Source: VRUE01 sp963837735
Lineage (GTDB): Bacteria; Actinomycetota; Thermoleophilia; Solirubrobacterales; 70-9
Length of the DNA: 64,000 nt
NCBI GenBank assembly: GCA_963837735.1
Contig: CAWIOM010000007.1
Coordinates: forward strand, 1-64,000
Direction: 5' to 3'
Part shown: in pieces, positions 19,578 through 28,756 of the stretch
How the letters are laid out: every line of letters begins with the position of its first letter
How positions within the stretch are numbered: the first letter of the stretch is position 1
Position numbers and translations under genes: made by a program
The notes under the pieces: generated by a model
Told to the model about the DNA's origin: nothing
Databases searched by the model: none
The model's input: only the letters and a program-made list of their open reading frames with translations

Positions 19578-21130
19578 GCAAGAAGGCACCCAGCACGACC
19601 CAGCTGCTCGTGATCACGGGCTTCGCGCTCTCCTGCTTCGGGATCCTGCTCTTCCTCTGGATCACGTTCGGCGGGCCGACGCCCTTCAAGGCGAAGTCCT
19701 ACGAAGTCAGGATCCCCTTCGACGAGGCGTCTCAGCTCGCCCAGCAATCCGACGTCAGGATCTCCGGCGTCAACGTCGGCAAAGTCAAGAACATCGAACG
19801 CGACCCGGGCAAGCTGGCGATCGCGACGATCGAAGTCGAAGACAAGTACGCGCCGATCCCGAAGAGCACGCGGGCGATCCTGCGCACGAAGACGCTGCTC
19901 GCCGAGACCTACGTCGAACTGACGCCCGGCGATCGCGACGGCCCCAAGCTCGAGGACGGGGAAGAGCTGCCCGCCGCCAACGTCGCCCGCTCGGTCCAGA
20001 TCGACGAGATCTTCCGCACCTTCGACCCGAAGACCCGCGCCGCCTTCCAGGAATGGATGCAGCAGTCGGCGATCGGGATCAACGGCCGCGGCCAGAGCCT
20101 CTCGGCCGCCTTCGGCGAACTCGACACGACGTTCAGCGAATTCGACGAACTGTTCCGCACCCTCGACACCCAGCGGGTCGCGGTCCGCCAGCTCTTCCGC
20201 GACGGGGCGGTTGCCCTCAACGCCTTCCGCGGCCGCGAAGGACAGCTCGCCGACCTGGTCCGCAACTCGAACGACGTCTTCCGGACCGCGGCGGCCCGCG
20301 ACCGCGACATCGAAGCGCTGTTCCGCGCCTTCCCGACCTTCGAGGACGAGTCGAGGCTGACCCTCGAGCGGCTCAGGGAATTCGCCGAAAACACCGACCC
20401 GCTGATGCGGCAGCTGGTGCCCGCCGCCGAACAGCTCTCGCCGACCCTGGTCGCCTTCACCAACCTGGCGCCGGAAGCGAAGGGCTTCTTCGAAGGCTTC
20501 GCCCCGGTCATCGCCCGCTCGACGAGCGGCTTCCCCGCCTTCCGCAAGCTCCTCCGCGACGACTTCCCGCCCTTCCTGCGGGCGACGGAACCGTTTCTGC
20601 GCAACCTCAACCCGATCCTCACCGGGCTCAACCTCTACAAGCACGAGATCACGGCGGCGATGGCCAACGTGACCGCGGCGACGAACGCTGTCCATCTCGG
20701 CGCCACCGGCCAGAGAACCCATTACATCCGCACCCTCGGTCCATTCAGCCCCGAATCTCTGACGACGTTCCCGACCCGGACGACGACGAATCGCAACACC
20801 GCCTACAGCCAGCCGCTCTCCTACAAGAACCTCGCAAGCGGCCTGCTCAACTTCCACACGAGCCAGTGCGGCTCCGGCCTGACCGCCGCGCTTGACCCGG
20901 AAACGCCGAAAGACCCGGACTTCTACGAACGGGTCGAAGGCGAAACGACCGAAAAAACGGAAAGAAACGCCCTCGAGTTCTACGAACGACTGCGGCAGTT
21001 CGCCTTCGGCGAACAGGACAACTCGGCGAGCACGCCGGCGCCTGGGTGCGTCGCCCAGGGCCCGTTCGAGCCGATCTACGGAGGCGGCTCGGCGACCTAC
21101 TACCAGCACGCCTTCGAACAGGGCAAATAA
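19574..21130 (+). CDS. Mce/MlaD family protein, 6 of 6
   Basis: 518 residues; ATG at 19574 overlaps the previous stop. Membrane helix at about 12-31, Mce domain about 40-130 (DVRISGVNVGKVKNI), a helical region, and a C-terminal part with two cysteines and a Tyr-rich end. It is the last gene of the Mce run; 152 bases separate it from secreted four-cysteine protein B. No Mkl/MlaF-type ATPase follows, so energising components must be elsewhere in the genome. Confidence 0.88.
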   Translation: MSKKAPSTTQLLVITGFALSCFGILLFLWITFGGPTPFKAKSYEVRIPFDEASQLAQQSDVRISGVNVGKVKNIERDPGKLAIATIEVEDKYAPIPKSTRAILRTKTLLAETYVELTPGDRDGPKLEDGEELPAANVARSVQIDEIFRTFDPKTRAAFQEWMQQSAIGINGRGQSLSAAFGELDTTFSEFDELFRTLDTQRVAVRQLFRDGAVALNAFRGREGQLADLVRNSNDVFRTAAARDRDIEALFRAFPTFEDESRLTLERLREFAENTDPLMRQLVPAAEQLSPTLVAFTNLAPEAKGFFEGFAPVIARSTSGFPAFRKLLRDDFPPFLRATEPFLRNLNPILTGLNLYKHEITAAMANVTAATNAVHLGATGQRTHYIRTLGPFSPESLTTFPTRTTTNRNTAYSQPLSYKNLASGLLNFHTSQCGSGLTAALDPETPKDPDFYERVEGETTEKTERNALEFYERLRQFAFGEQDNSASTPAPGCVAQGPFEPIYGGGSATYYQHAFEQGK

Positions 21131-21282
21131 CCTCAGGCCAACAAGCGCTGCCGCTCCGTCGAGGCGCGAGGCGGGTTTAATCGGTAGCAACTGTTGGTAG
21201 GTTTGCCAGTAACGGGACAGCTACCGACGCTGTCTATGGCCGGGATTCTGACGCCGGGCCGCAAAGGAGAGAGATAACCGAA

Positions 21283-22035
21283 ATGCGCAAGCGCTTGATA
21301 CTCACACTCGCCCTGGGAACCATCGTGGCCCTGGTGGCCGCCGGCGCCGCGAGCGCCTTCAAGCCGACCGTCATCAAGGTCGGCAACCTCAAGCTGACAT
21401 TCAACGGCGGCATCACGCCGAGCAAGCTGCCGAAGAAGAAGATGGCGCCGATCACGCTGACCGTCTCGGGCGGAATCGCCACGATCGACGGCACGCACCC
21501 GCCGGCGTTGAAGGAATTCATCGTCGAAACCGACAAGAACGGCGGCATCAACGCCAAGGGCGTTCCGACCTGCAAGGGCGGCAAGCTCGAAGCGAGGACG
21601 ACCAGCGCGGCCAAGAAGGTCTGCAAGCCGTCGATTGTCGGCGAAGGCACGACCAACGTCGAGGTTCTCTTCCCAGAACAGGCCCCGATCCCGATCAAGA
21701 GCAAGCTGCTCGCCTTCAACGGCGGGGTCAGGGGCGGCAAGACGACTCTGTTCATCCACGCCTACCTGTCGAGCCCGATTGCGGCGTCGATCGTGACCAC
21801 GGTCAAGGTCTCGAAGATCCACAACGGACGTTACGGGCTGAAATCCGTCGCCGCGATTCCGAAGATCGCAAACGGCGCCGGTTCGGTGACGAACTTCAGC
21901 CTGAAGATCAACCGGAAGGGCTACCTGACCGCCAAATGCACCGACGGCCACCTGGATGCTCAGGGCGAGGCCGTGTTCGCGGACGGCACCAGGGCGAAAG
22001 GCGGCGTCACGCGCCCCTGCACCCCGAAGGGCTAG
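21283..22035 (+). CDS. Secreted four-cysteine family protein, copy B
   Basis: 250 residues with a classic signal peptide ending AASA near residue 25. Same family as copies A, C and D: KVGNLKLTFNGGITPSKLP near the N-terminus, GVPTC at 93-97, C114 (17 after C97), LLAFNGG in the centre, and C219/C246 flanking VFADGT, ending PCTPKG. An AAAGGAG sequence lies upstream of the ATG. It follows the last mce gene on the same strand and is closed by a strong terminator, so it may be the last gene of the Mce transcript or have its own promoter in the 152-base gap. Function unknown; a periplasmic or cell-surface binding protein is plausible. Confidence 0.82.
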   Translation: MRKRLILTLALGTIVALVAAGAASAFKPTVIKVGNLKLTFNGGITPSKLPKKKMAPITLTVSGGIATIDGTHPPALKEFIVETDKNGGINAKGVPTCKGGKLEARTTSAAKKVCKPSIVGEGTTNVEVLFPEQAPIPIKSKLLAFNGGVRGGKTTLFIHAYLSSPIAASIVTTVKVSKIHNGRYGLKSVAAIPKIANGAGSVTNFSLKINRKGYLTAKCTDGHLDAQGEAVFADGTRAKGGVTRPCTPKG

Positions 22036-22076
22036 ACGCCGCGGCGCCTGAAGGCCTGAGGACGAAAAGGGGAAGG

Positions 22077-22103
22077 GAAGGGCGGCCGGACGGCCGCCCT
22101 TCT
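22077..22103. terminator. Strong bidirectional hairpin terminator
   Basis: Perfect inverted repeat GGGCGGCCG/CGGCCGCCC (22080-22088 and 22091-22099), extended by AA/TT and one more pair, followed by TTCTCATTT. It lies between the convergent copy B and the TetR gene and can serve both. Confidence 0.8.
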
Positions 22104-22795
22104 CATTTCTCGGCGGCGATCTCGGCGCTGACCCGGTCGCGCTCCTCGGCGGCGCCCTCGGGTCCGAGAAAGGGAAGCGCGATCCAGAACATCAGGTCGG
22201 GCAGGCGGGCCTGGAGCTGCGCCGTCGCCCCGTGCAGGATCTCGCTGTAGAGCAGCTCGTTGATGCCGCCGGCGATGGAGAGCGAGGTGATGCCCGGCAG
22301 CTCGACCGACGTTTCGGCCCTGCCGGCGTCGAGGAAACCGGTGAACTGGCGCAGAGCGGCGTCCCGGCGGGCCAGCGCCTTGGGCCCGGCCGCCAACACC
22401 TCGACTATCGCGTAGCGGGCCTCGTCGGGGTGCTCGGCCAGGTGCTTGAGCAGCTCGCCGAGGCCGGCCGCGATCCTCTCCGCCCACGGCGCCCCGGGCC
22501 TCGACTCGAATCCCCGTGCTGTGTCGCCGAGGATGTTGCCGAGCAGCACGTCATAGCTGGCGAGGAAGCAGTCCTCCTTGCTGGCGAACTGCTCGTAGAA
22601 GGTCTTGCGCGAGACTCCGGCGACCTCGATCACGTCGACGACCCGCGTCTCCGGGTAGCCGCGTTCGGCGACGACCTCGATCATCGCCTGCAGGATTCGG
22701 TTGCGCTGCGACTCGGTGACTGCCTCGCGCGGCAGGCCGTGGCGCCCTCGGGGAAGGCGTTCACCGGGCTCGTTTGCACGTCGGCTCGTGGCCAC
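22103..22795 (-). CDS. TetR-family transcriptional regulator
   Basis: 230 residues, GTG start. The N-terminal helix-turn-helix spans about residues 28-76, with the recognition segment AGVSRKTFYEQFASKEDC typical of TetR/AcrR. The C-terminal ligand-binding domain is helical and unassigned. It is divergent from the lipoprotein gene (56 bases between starts), so autoregulation and control of that gene are plausible. Control of the nearby Mce locus is possible, since TetR regulators often sit beside mce genes, but this is not shown by the sequence. Confidence 0.85.
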   Translation of the reverse strand: MATSRRANEPGERLPRGRHGLPREAVTESQRNRILQAMIEVVAERGYPETRVVDVIEVAGVSRKTFYEQFASKEDCFLASYDVLLGNILGDTARGFESRPGAPWAERIAAGLGELLKHLAEHPDEARYAIVEVLAAGPKALARRDAALRQFTGFLDAGRAETSVELPGITSLSIAGGINELLYSEILHGATAQLQARLPDLMFWIALPFLGPEGAAEERDRVSAEIAAEK

Positions 22796-22851
22796 AGGAA
22801 GACTGTAGAGGAGGGACGGCGGGCGGTAGTTGGCTAAGATCGTTGCCAGCC

Positions 22852-23646
22852 ATGGGGGGTGCCCGGAGAATCTCGGCCTTGCTGGCCGCGGCCTTGTGCG
22901 CGGCCCTTCTCGCTGCCTGCGGCGGCGACTCGGGCTCGACGGCGGCGACCGACCAGACCGGTGCCGAAGCGCCCACCGAACAGGGTGGCGGCTCCGGCGA
23001 AGACAAGGGTTCGCAGGGCAACGGCAAGAGCACCGGCACGAACGAAGACGGGACCTCTAAGGGCGGCTCCGGCAAGGGCGGCGCAGACAGCAACGGCTCA
23101 CAGGGCGCCAAGAAGGGCGGCGCCGGCTCCGGCAACGTCTCCGATGCGGGCTTCCGGTTCTCCGGCGAACCGGTCAAGCACAAGCACCCGCCCCCGGTCG
23201 AAGGAAAGCGCTCCGACGTCTTCCGCGCCCCCGGCGGTGACAACAGCATTCAGGAATACGGCTCCGAACAGGACGCCGGCGAACGGGACGCGGCGATGCT
23301 GCCGATCGCCGCCCTCTACAGGGCCATCTTCGGGGGAGACTGGACCGAAGTCTGCGACACCTACCTCTCTTCCAACAACGTCAAGCAGCTCGAGCTGCTC
23401 GCCGAAAAAAGCCCCCAGCTCAAGGGCAAGGGCTGCGCCGACGTGCTCTCCGGCCTCAACCAGAGCAAGGGCGTCAAGACCCCGGACACGCCGGATGGGG
23501 GCATCGTCAGCTTCAGGGTCGATGGCGACACCGGTTTCGCGATCTACTGGGGCATCGACGGCAAGGGCTATGCCTTCGCTCTCAAATCGGAAGGCGGCAG
23601 CTGGAAGCTGACCGCTCTCGCGCCCACCCCTCTGCAGTTCGGCTAG
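22852..23646 (+). CDS. Putative lipoprotein with NTF2-like C-terminal domain
   Basis: 264 residues from the ATG at 22852, chosen because it directly precedes a lipoprotein signal peptide (lipobox LAAC, C23); in-frame codons run further upstream but add a non-signal N-terminus. A Gly/Ser/Asp/Lys-rich linker of about 90 residues follows, probably spanning the cell wall. The C-terminal 110 residues (from IAALYRAIFGGDW) have the helix-then-sheet look and two cysteines of lipoprotein NTF2-like domains. Divergent from TetR. Function unknown. Confidence 0.7.
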   Translation: MGGARRISALLAAALCAALLAACGGDSGSTAATDQTGAEAPTEQGGGSGEDKGSQGNGKSTGTNEDGTSKGGSGKGGADSNGSQGAKKGGAGSGNVSDAGFRFSGEPVKHKHPPPVEGKRSDVFRAPGGDNSIQEYGSEQDAGERDAAMLPIAALYRAIFGGDWTEVCDTYLSSNNVKQLELLAEKSPQLKGKGCADVLSGLNQSKGVKTPDTPDGGIVSFRVDGDTGFAIYWGIDGKGYAFALKSEGGSWKLTALAPTPLQFG

Positions 23647-23656
23647 CGCGCCGGCG

Positions 23657-25034
23657 TCAGGCGGCCCGCAGCTGCGGCTCGTCGCCGATCCAGACCACCT
23701 GCTCGCGGTCGGGTCCGACGCCGACCAGCCGGATCGGCACGCCGACGAACTCGGCGATGTAGTCGAGGTAGGCGCGCGCCTGTGGCGGCAGCTCGGCCTC
23801 GCTGCGGCAGCCCTCGACGTCGGCGTCGAAGCCGGGCAGCTCCTCATACTCGGGCTCGGCCGAGTGCAGGATCGACTGGTGATAGGGGAAGCGGTCGAAG
23901 ATCGCCCCCTCCTTCGAGCGGTAGCGGACGGCGACCCGCAGCGGGTCGATGCCGCGCAGGACATCGAGCTTGGTGATCGTCAGCGCTGTCATCGCGTTGA
24001 GGCGGACCGCGTAGCGCAGGGCGACGAGGTCGAGCCAGCCACAGCGCCGCTCCCTGCCGGTCGTCGTCCCGAACTCTGCACCCCGCTCGACCAGCAGCCG
24101 GCCGATCTCGTCGTCGAGCTCGGTCGGGAAGGGCCCGGTTCCGACGCGCGTCGCGTAGGCCTTGGCGACCCCCCAGACTTCGTCGATGTCGGTCGGCCCG
24201 ACGCCGGCTCCGACGCAGGCCGCGCCGGCAATCGGGTTGGAGGAGGTGACAAAGGGATAGGTGCCGTGGTCGAGGTCGAGCAGCGTCGCCTGGGCGCCCT
24301 CGAAGAGCACCCTGCCGCCCGAGTCCAGGGTGTCCCAGCAGAGGCGCGCGGTGTCGGCGATGTGGGGCTCGAGGCGGTGGCCGAAGCTGACGTGTTCCTC
24401 GGTCATCCCGTGCAGGTCGAGGCGCGGGTCGAGGGCGTCCTCGACGATCTGCTCGGCTTCCTTCTCGGCGCCCTCGCCGGCCTCCTTGCGCAGCTTGCGC
24501 CGCCGCACCGAGAGTTCGCGCAGCGCCTGCTGCTTGGGCTCGAGGGCGGTGCGGATCTTGGTCCGCAGGATCTTCTCGTCGAGCAGGTCCTGGACGCGGA
24601 TCCCGAGCCGCAGCGCCTTGTCGGCGTAGCAGGGGCCGATCCCGCGGCGGGTCGTCCCCAGCGAGAGCTTGCCCAGCTTCAGCTCCCCGGCCGTGTCGAG
24701 CAGCACGTGGTAGGGCATGATCAGGTGGGCGTTGGCCGAGATCTTCAGGTTGCCGACGTCGATCCCGCGCCGCCGCAGGCCGTCGATCTCCTCGAGCAGG
24801 ATCTTCGGGTCGAGGACGACGCCGTTGCCGATCACGCAGACCTTGTCGGAATGCAGGATGCCCGAGGGGATCAGGTGGAACTTGAACTTCTCGCCTTCAC
24901 GGACGATCGTGTGGCCGGCGTTGTTGCCGCCCTGGAAGCGGACGATCACGTCCGTCTGGTCGGCGAGCAGGTCGGTGATCTTCCCCTTCCCCTCATCGCC
25001 CCACTGGGCCCCGACTATGACTAGTCCCTGGCAT
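23657..25034 (-). CDS. purA: Adenylosuccinate synthetase, apparent frameshift at codon 3
   Basis: About 458 residues after correction. It joins IMP and aspartate using GTP in AMP synthesis. GAQWGDEGKGK is the N-terminal phosphate-binding loop; NNAGHT, TTRRGIGP and DELRG-like downstream segments are in family order. The ATG at 25034-25032 starts MPG, but the frame breaks in the CCC/GGG run at 25027-25029. Removing one base gives MPGLVIVGAQ, the canonical PurA N-terminus, and total length is 3n+1. It also carries a Lys/Arg/Glu-rich helical insert around residues 180-200. It is the last gene of the dnaB-loader-purA run. Confidence 0.9.
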
Positions 25035-25056
25035 GACCGCTGGATTGTGCCGGGTT

Positions 25057-25824
25057 CTACTCTCCGACCGCGCGTGCCTGGTCGCGGCGGTCCGTTCCAA
25101 ACAGCGGCAGCGGGTCGCCGCACATCTCGACCAGGCGCGAAACCGTGCGTGAGCCGATCTGCTCGGCCAGCTCCTGGCGCCCCGTGTCCACGTCTCGGTC
25201 GCGTTGCTGGCGTTGCTGGTGACGAGCATCGAGCGCTGGTTCTCGTAGCGCTCGTTGACCAGGGCGTAGAGCTGCTCGACGACCCAGTCGGTATGGCGCT
25301 CCGAGCCGAGGTCGTCGATGTAGAGGAGGTCGACCGAGGTGAGGCGCTTGAAGAACGCGTCGTAGGCGTCCTCGCTTTCGGACGCCTGGTAGGTCTGGCG
25401 GATCTGGGTGAGCAGCTTCGGGGTGAAGTAGACGGCGACCGTCTTGCCGGCCGCGAGGGCGGTTTTCGCGATCAGCATCCCCAGCGTCGTCTTCCCCGTC
25501 CCGGTGCCACCCATCAGCCACAGGCCGCTTCCGGCCTCGAGCTTTGCGTCGAGGTCGCCGACGAACTCCTTGACCGCGCCGACGACGAACCTGCTCTCCA
25601 TGTCCCGCTCCATGTCGGAGACCGGCGGCCGGTCGAAGGAGACCCCGCGGTAGCGGCGCGGGATCACCGAGGCGATGCCGCGGACCCGCCCCTTCTTCAG
25701 GCGCTGCCTCACGGCACTCGCAGGGCCGGGCGACGTCCTCGGGGCCGAGGATCCAGCCCGAGCCGTCGCAGACCCCCAGGGGGCAGGCCGCTTCCCGGAA
25801 CGGCTCGGAGCGAACGATCGCCAT
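25057..25824 (-). CDS. DnaC/DnaI-type helicase loader (AAA+ ATPase), two compensating frameshifts
   Basis: About 255 residues. An N-terminal Cys cluster (CPLGVC ... CEC) looks like the zinc-binding domain of DnaI/DnaC loaders. The AAA+ domain has Walker A GGTGTGKTT and Walker B LLYIDDLG, and the C-terminus ends with RTVSRLVEMCG, a common loader motif. The frame leaves at about 25712 and returns at about 25198, so the total length stays a multiple of three; the middle and the two ends are otherwise continuous family sequence. The ATG overlaps the dnaB stop by one base (TGATG). It would load DnaB on single-stranded DNA. Confidence 0.78.
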   Translation of the reverse strand: MAIVRSEPFREAACPLGVCDGSGWILGPEDVARPCECREAAPEEGAGPRHRLGDPAPLPRGLLRPAAGLRHGAGHGEQVRRRRGQGVRRRPRRKARGRKRPVADGWHRDGEDDAGDADRENRPRGRQDGRRLLHPEAAHPDPPDLPGVRKRGRLRRVLQAPHLGRPPLHRRPRLGAPYRLGRRAALRPGQRALREPALDARHQQRQQRDRDVDTGRQELAEQIGSRTVSRLVEMCGDPLPLFGTDRRDQARAVGE

Positions 25825-27245
25825 CAGAAGTCGGGCCCGGCCGCGGCCGTGTCCTCGATCGGCGGGCCGATGCCGGCGGGCTGCTCGACCGGCTGCTCGT
25901 TGCCGGAGAAGTCGGCGAACTTCGGGAAGCGGTCGAGGAAGACGAGCTTGCGCGACCCGATCGGGCCGTTCCTGTGCTTGGCGATGATCAGGTCGGCGAG
26001 GCCGTCGGGCTCGTCCTCGTGGTCGCGGTAGTAGTCCTCCCGATAGAGGAAGGCGACGAGGTCGGCGTCCTGCTCGATCGAGCCCGACTCGCGCAGGTCG
26101 GAGAGCTGCGGGCGCGGCGGCGTGCGCTGCTCGGGCGCCCGCGAGAGCTGCGAGATCGCCAGCACCGGGACGTCGAGCTCACGGGCGAGGATCTTCAGCC
26201 CGCGGCTCATCTGGGCGACCTGCTCGACCCGGTTTGCCCGGTGGTCGTCGGAGCGCATCAGCTGCAGGTAGTCGACGATCACCAGCCCGAGCCCGCCGCG
26301 GTCCTGTTCCTGGGCGTGCAGGCGGCGCGCCTTGGCGCGCAGGTCGAGGATCCCGAGGTCGGAGGAGTCGTCGAACCAGAGCGGCGCCTGCTCGAGCTCG
26401 TTGCACGCCCTGACCACCTTCGGCCAGTCCTTCTGGGCGACCTGGCCCTTGCGCAGCTTGTCGCCGGAGATCCGCGCCCGGCAGGCGATGAAGCGCTGGG
26501 CGAGCTCGACCTCGGACATCTCGAGCGAGAAGAAGGCGACCGGCAGTTCCTTCTTCACCGAGACGTTCTCGGCGATGTTCGCGACCAGCGCCGACTTGCC
26601 CATCGCCGGGCGCGCGGCGACGATGATCAGGTTGCCGGGCTGGAAGCCGCCGGTGATCGCGTCGATGTCGCGAAAGCCAGAGGGCGTGCCGGTCATCTCC
26701 AGCTCGCCGGTGGAGAGCTTCTCGAGCCGGTCGACCTCGTCGTGGAGGATCTCCGAGAGCAGGCGGAAGTCGCTCGCCTGCTCTTTGTGGGCGACGTCGA
26801 AGAGCAGCTTCTCGGCCCGCTCCGAGAGCTCGCGCGGTTCGCCGTCGCGCTCGTGGACCCAGCCCTGGATCTCCTGGCCGGCGCCGAGCAGCCGCCGCAG
26901 CAGGGAGTTCTGCTGGACGATCTCCGCGTAGTGGCGGGCGTTCCCCGCCGCCGGCACCTTCGCCGCCAGCTCCGAGACGTAGTGCCTGCCGCCCGCCTCC
27001 TCGATCTGGTTGCGCTGGACCAGCGCCTCGGTGACGCTGAGCTCGTCGACCGGCTTGGAGTCCGCGTAGAGGTCGTGCACGCAGCGGAAGATCGCCGCGT
27101 GCTTGTCGAGGTAGAAGTCCTCGCCGTTCAGCTTCACCTCGTCGATCACCCGGGTCAGCGTCGGCTCGGCGACGAGCATCGCCCCGAGGACCGATTCCTC
27201 GGCCTCGATGTTCTGCGGCGGCACGTGTGAGGTGGTTGACGACAT
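25824..27245 (-). CDS. dnaB: Replicative DNA helicase DnaB
   Basis: 473 residues from the ATG at 27245 (a TTG one codon upstream is also in frame; GGAG precedes the ATG). N-terminal primase-interacting domain (about 8-110), linker, then the RecA-like helicase domain: Walker A ARPAMGKSA, FFSLEMS, Walker B LVIVDYLQLM and the arginine-finger region. No intein interrupts it. It unwinds the fork as a hexamer. It lies in a ribosomal protein-ssb-dnaB run and is coupled to its loader gene. Confidence 0.96.
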   Translation of the reverse strand: MSSTTSHVPPQNIEAEESVLGAMLVAEPTLTRVIDEVKLNGEDFYLDKHAAIFRCVHDLYADSKPVDELSVTEALVQRNQIEEAGGRHYVSELAAKVPAAGNARHYAEIVQQNSLLRRLLGAGQEIQGWVHERDGEPRELSERAEKLLFDVAHKEQASDFRLLSEILHDEVDRLEKLSTGELEMTGTPSGFRDIDAITGGFQPGNLIIVAARPAMGKSALVANIAENVSVKKELPVAFFSLEMSEVELAQRFIACRARISGDKLRKGQVAQKDWPKVVRACNELEQAPLWFDDSSDLGILDLRAKARRLHAQEQDRGGLGLVIVDYLQLMRSDDHRANRVEQVAQMSRGLKILARELDVPVLAISQLSRAPEQRTPPRPQLSDLRESGSIEQDADLVAFLYREDYYRDHEDEPDGLADLIIAKHRNGPIGSRKLVFLDRFPKFADFSGNEQPVEQPAGIGPPIEDTAAAGPDF

Positions 27246-27321
27246 CAAACTCCGAGACAGTGAACCTAGCCAAGGACGGACATTTCGGCGACGGCCGAAA
27301 TGGGTCTTTGCGAGCGAAACA

Positions 27322-27951
27322 TCAGGCGGTGGGGATCAGGCCCTCGGCCTCCTGGCGGCGCTCGCCGCGGCGCAGCATGCGCCCGGTCAGGATCGCGATG
27401 CTGAGGATCGCCGTGGCGCCGAGGCTGAGCTGGACGCTGAGCAGGCCCTCGCGGCTCCAGTAGACGTCGCGCAGGTCGAGCAGCAGCGCCGCCTCGTCGA
27501 AGGTGAGGCCGATTCCGGCGCCCATCGGCAGCGCCAGCCACTGCTCGAGCTCGTCGTCGTCGCTGAGCAGCGCGGCGGTCCCGGAGCCGAAGGCGAGCAG
27601 GATCCCGGGTACGAAATGGTGGATGTGACGACCGCCGATGCGGACGTTGCGGAACGGCCCCCATCTGCCGCGGATGCCCCAGGTCGAGATCCGCACCAGG
27701 GCGAAGGAGCTGAGGAACCCGGCCAGCAGGTTGAAGAGGACGGTTTCGCTGCGCGGCGCCTCCTCGTAGCCGACGACCGCGACGCCGACCGTGTCGAGCG
27801 CGGCGGCGGGCGCCGCATCCGCCAGCGTCTCGCCGCCGGGAGCCTCGTGCCGCCGGCGTCGCAGGAGCCGGCCGAACTGGCCCGCGAGCACGGCGCCGGC
27901 ACCTCCCAGCGCGACCGCGGCGAGGGCGACGGTCGCCCGCTCCGAACGCAC
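27322..27951 (-). CDS. Integral membrane protein, hypothetical
   Basis: 209 residues, GTG start, about five membrane segments. A conserved-looking HIHHFVPG motif opens a membrane helix, and DEAALLLDLRDVYWS near the C-terminus puts acidic residues at the membrane edge; histidine plus carboxylate could bind a metal, but this is inference. No known family recognised. It sits between rplI and dnaB on the same strand. Confidence 0.7.
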   Translation of the reverse strand: MRSERATVALAAVALGGAGAVLAGQFGRLLRRRRHEAPGGETLADAAPAAALDTVGVAVVGYEEAPRSETVLFNLLAGFLSSFALVRISTWGIRGRWGPFRNVRIGGRHIHHFVPGILLAFGSGTAALLSDDDELEQWLALPMGAGIGLTFDEAALLLDLRDVYWSREGLLSVQLSLGATAILSIAILTGRMLRRGERRQEAEGLIPTA

Positions 27952-27977
27952 GTGGGAAAGCCGCAGTTTGACGGGAG

Positions 27978-28430
27978 CTACTTCTCCTCGGTGATGATCG
28001 TCTTCACCGAGGCGACCGTGCCGTCGGCGAGCTCGATCTCGACCATGTGGGTGCCGATCTCGCGGATCGGCTGCTCGAGGCGGACTTTGCGGTGGTCGAT
28101 CCGCAGGTCGCGGGCGTCGCGGATCGCTCCGACGATCTCTTTTGGCCCGACCGAGCCGAACAGCTTGCCGTCCTCGCCGGCTCGCTGGTAGATCGTCAGC
28201 ACGGTCTTCGAGAGCAGCGAGGCGGCCTCCAATTCGCGCGCGGCCCGCTCGCGCTCGGCCTTCTCGGACGCGGCGCGGCGCCGCTGCGCCTCCTCGAGGG
28301 CGCCCGGGGTCGCCGGCATCGCCAGCTTGCGCGGGATCAGGTAGTTGCGGAGGTAGCCCGGCGCGACGTCGATCGGGTCGCCCCGGTGACCCAGCTTCTC
28401 GACGTCCTCGAGCAGTACAGCCTGGGCCAC
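27978..28430 (-). CDS. rplI: 50S ribosomal protein L9
   Basis: 150 residues, GTG start. The N-terminal RNA-binding domain shows DVEKLGHRGD and VAPGYLRNYLIPRKLA, the bL9 signature, then a long connecting helix and the C-terminal domain with KLFGSV. Order rpsF-ssb-rpsR-rplI is the usual bacterial arrangement. Confidence 0.97.
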   Translation of the reverse strand: MAQAVLLEDVEKLGHRGDPIDVAPGYLRNYLIPRKLAMPATPGALEEAQRRRAASEKAERERAARELEAASLLSKTVLTIYQRAGEDGKLFGSVGPKEIVGAIRDARDLRIDHRKVRLEQPIREIGTHMVEIELADGTVASVKTIITEEK

Positions 28431-28435
28431 GGGCC

Positions 28436-28708
28436 CTACCTCTCTCCGACGTAGGGCAGCAGGGCGATCTCGCGCGCCCGCTTGACGGAGACGGCGAGCT
28501 GGCGCTGATGCTTGCGCGAGAGCCCGGTCACCCGCCTGCCGCGTGTCTTCCCCTTGTCGGAGAGGAACCGGCGCAGCAGATTCAGGTCCTTGTAGTCGAC
28601 CGCCTCGGAGTTGATCCGCGTGTACTTGCGCGGCCGCATGCGATCGGTCGGCCGCCGTCCGCGCCGCGCCGAAGACTGTCCGCCGCTTGTCTCCTTGGTT
28701 CTAGGCAT
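28436..28708 (-). CDS. rpsR: 30S ribosomal protein S18
   Basis: 90 residues. YKDLNLLRRFLSDKGK and GRRVTGLSRKHQRQLAVSVKRAREIALLPY are typical bS18 sequence. No zinc-binding cysteines, so it is the cysteine-free form. It lies 5 bases upstream of rplI. Confidence 0.97.
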   Translation of the reverse strand: MPRTKETSGGQSSARRGRRPTDRMRPRKYTRINSEAVDYKDLNLLRRFLSDKGKTRGRRVTGLSRKHQRQLAVSVKRAREIALLPYVGER

Positions 28709-28756
28709 ATCGAGCCGGGGATCCTACAGATCGCCCGCCGGCCGGGCCGGACCGCA

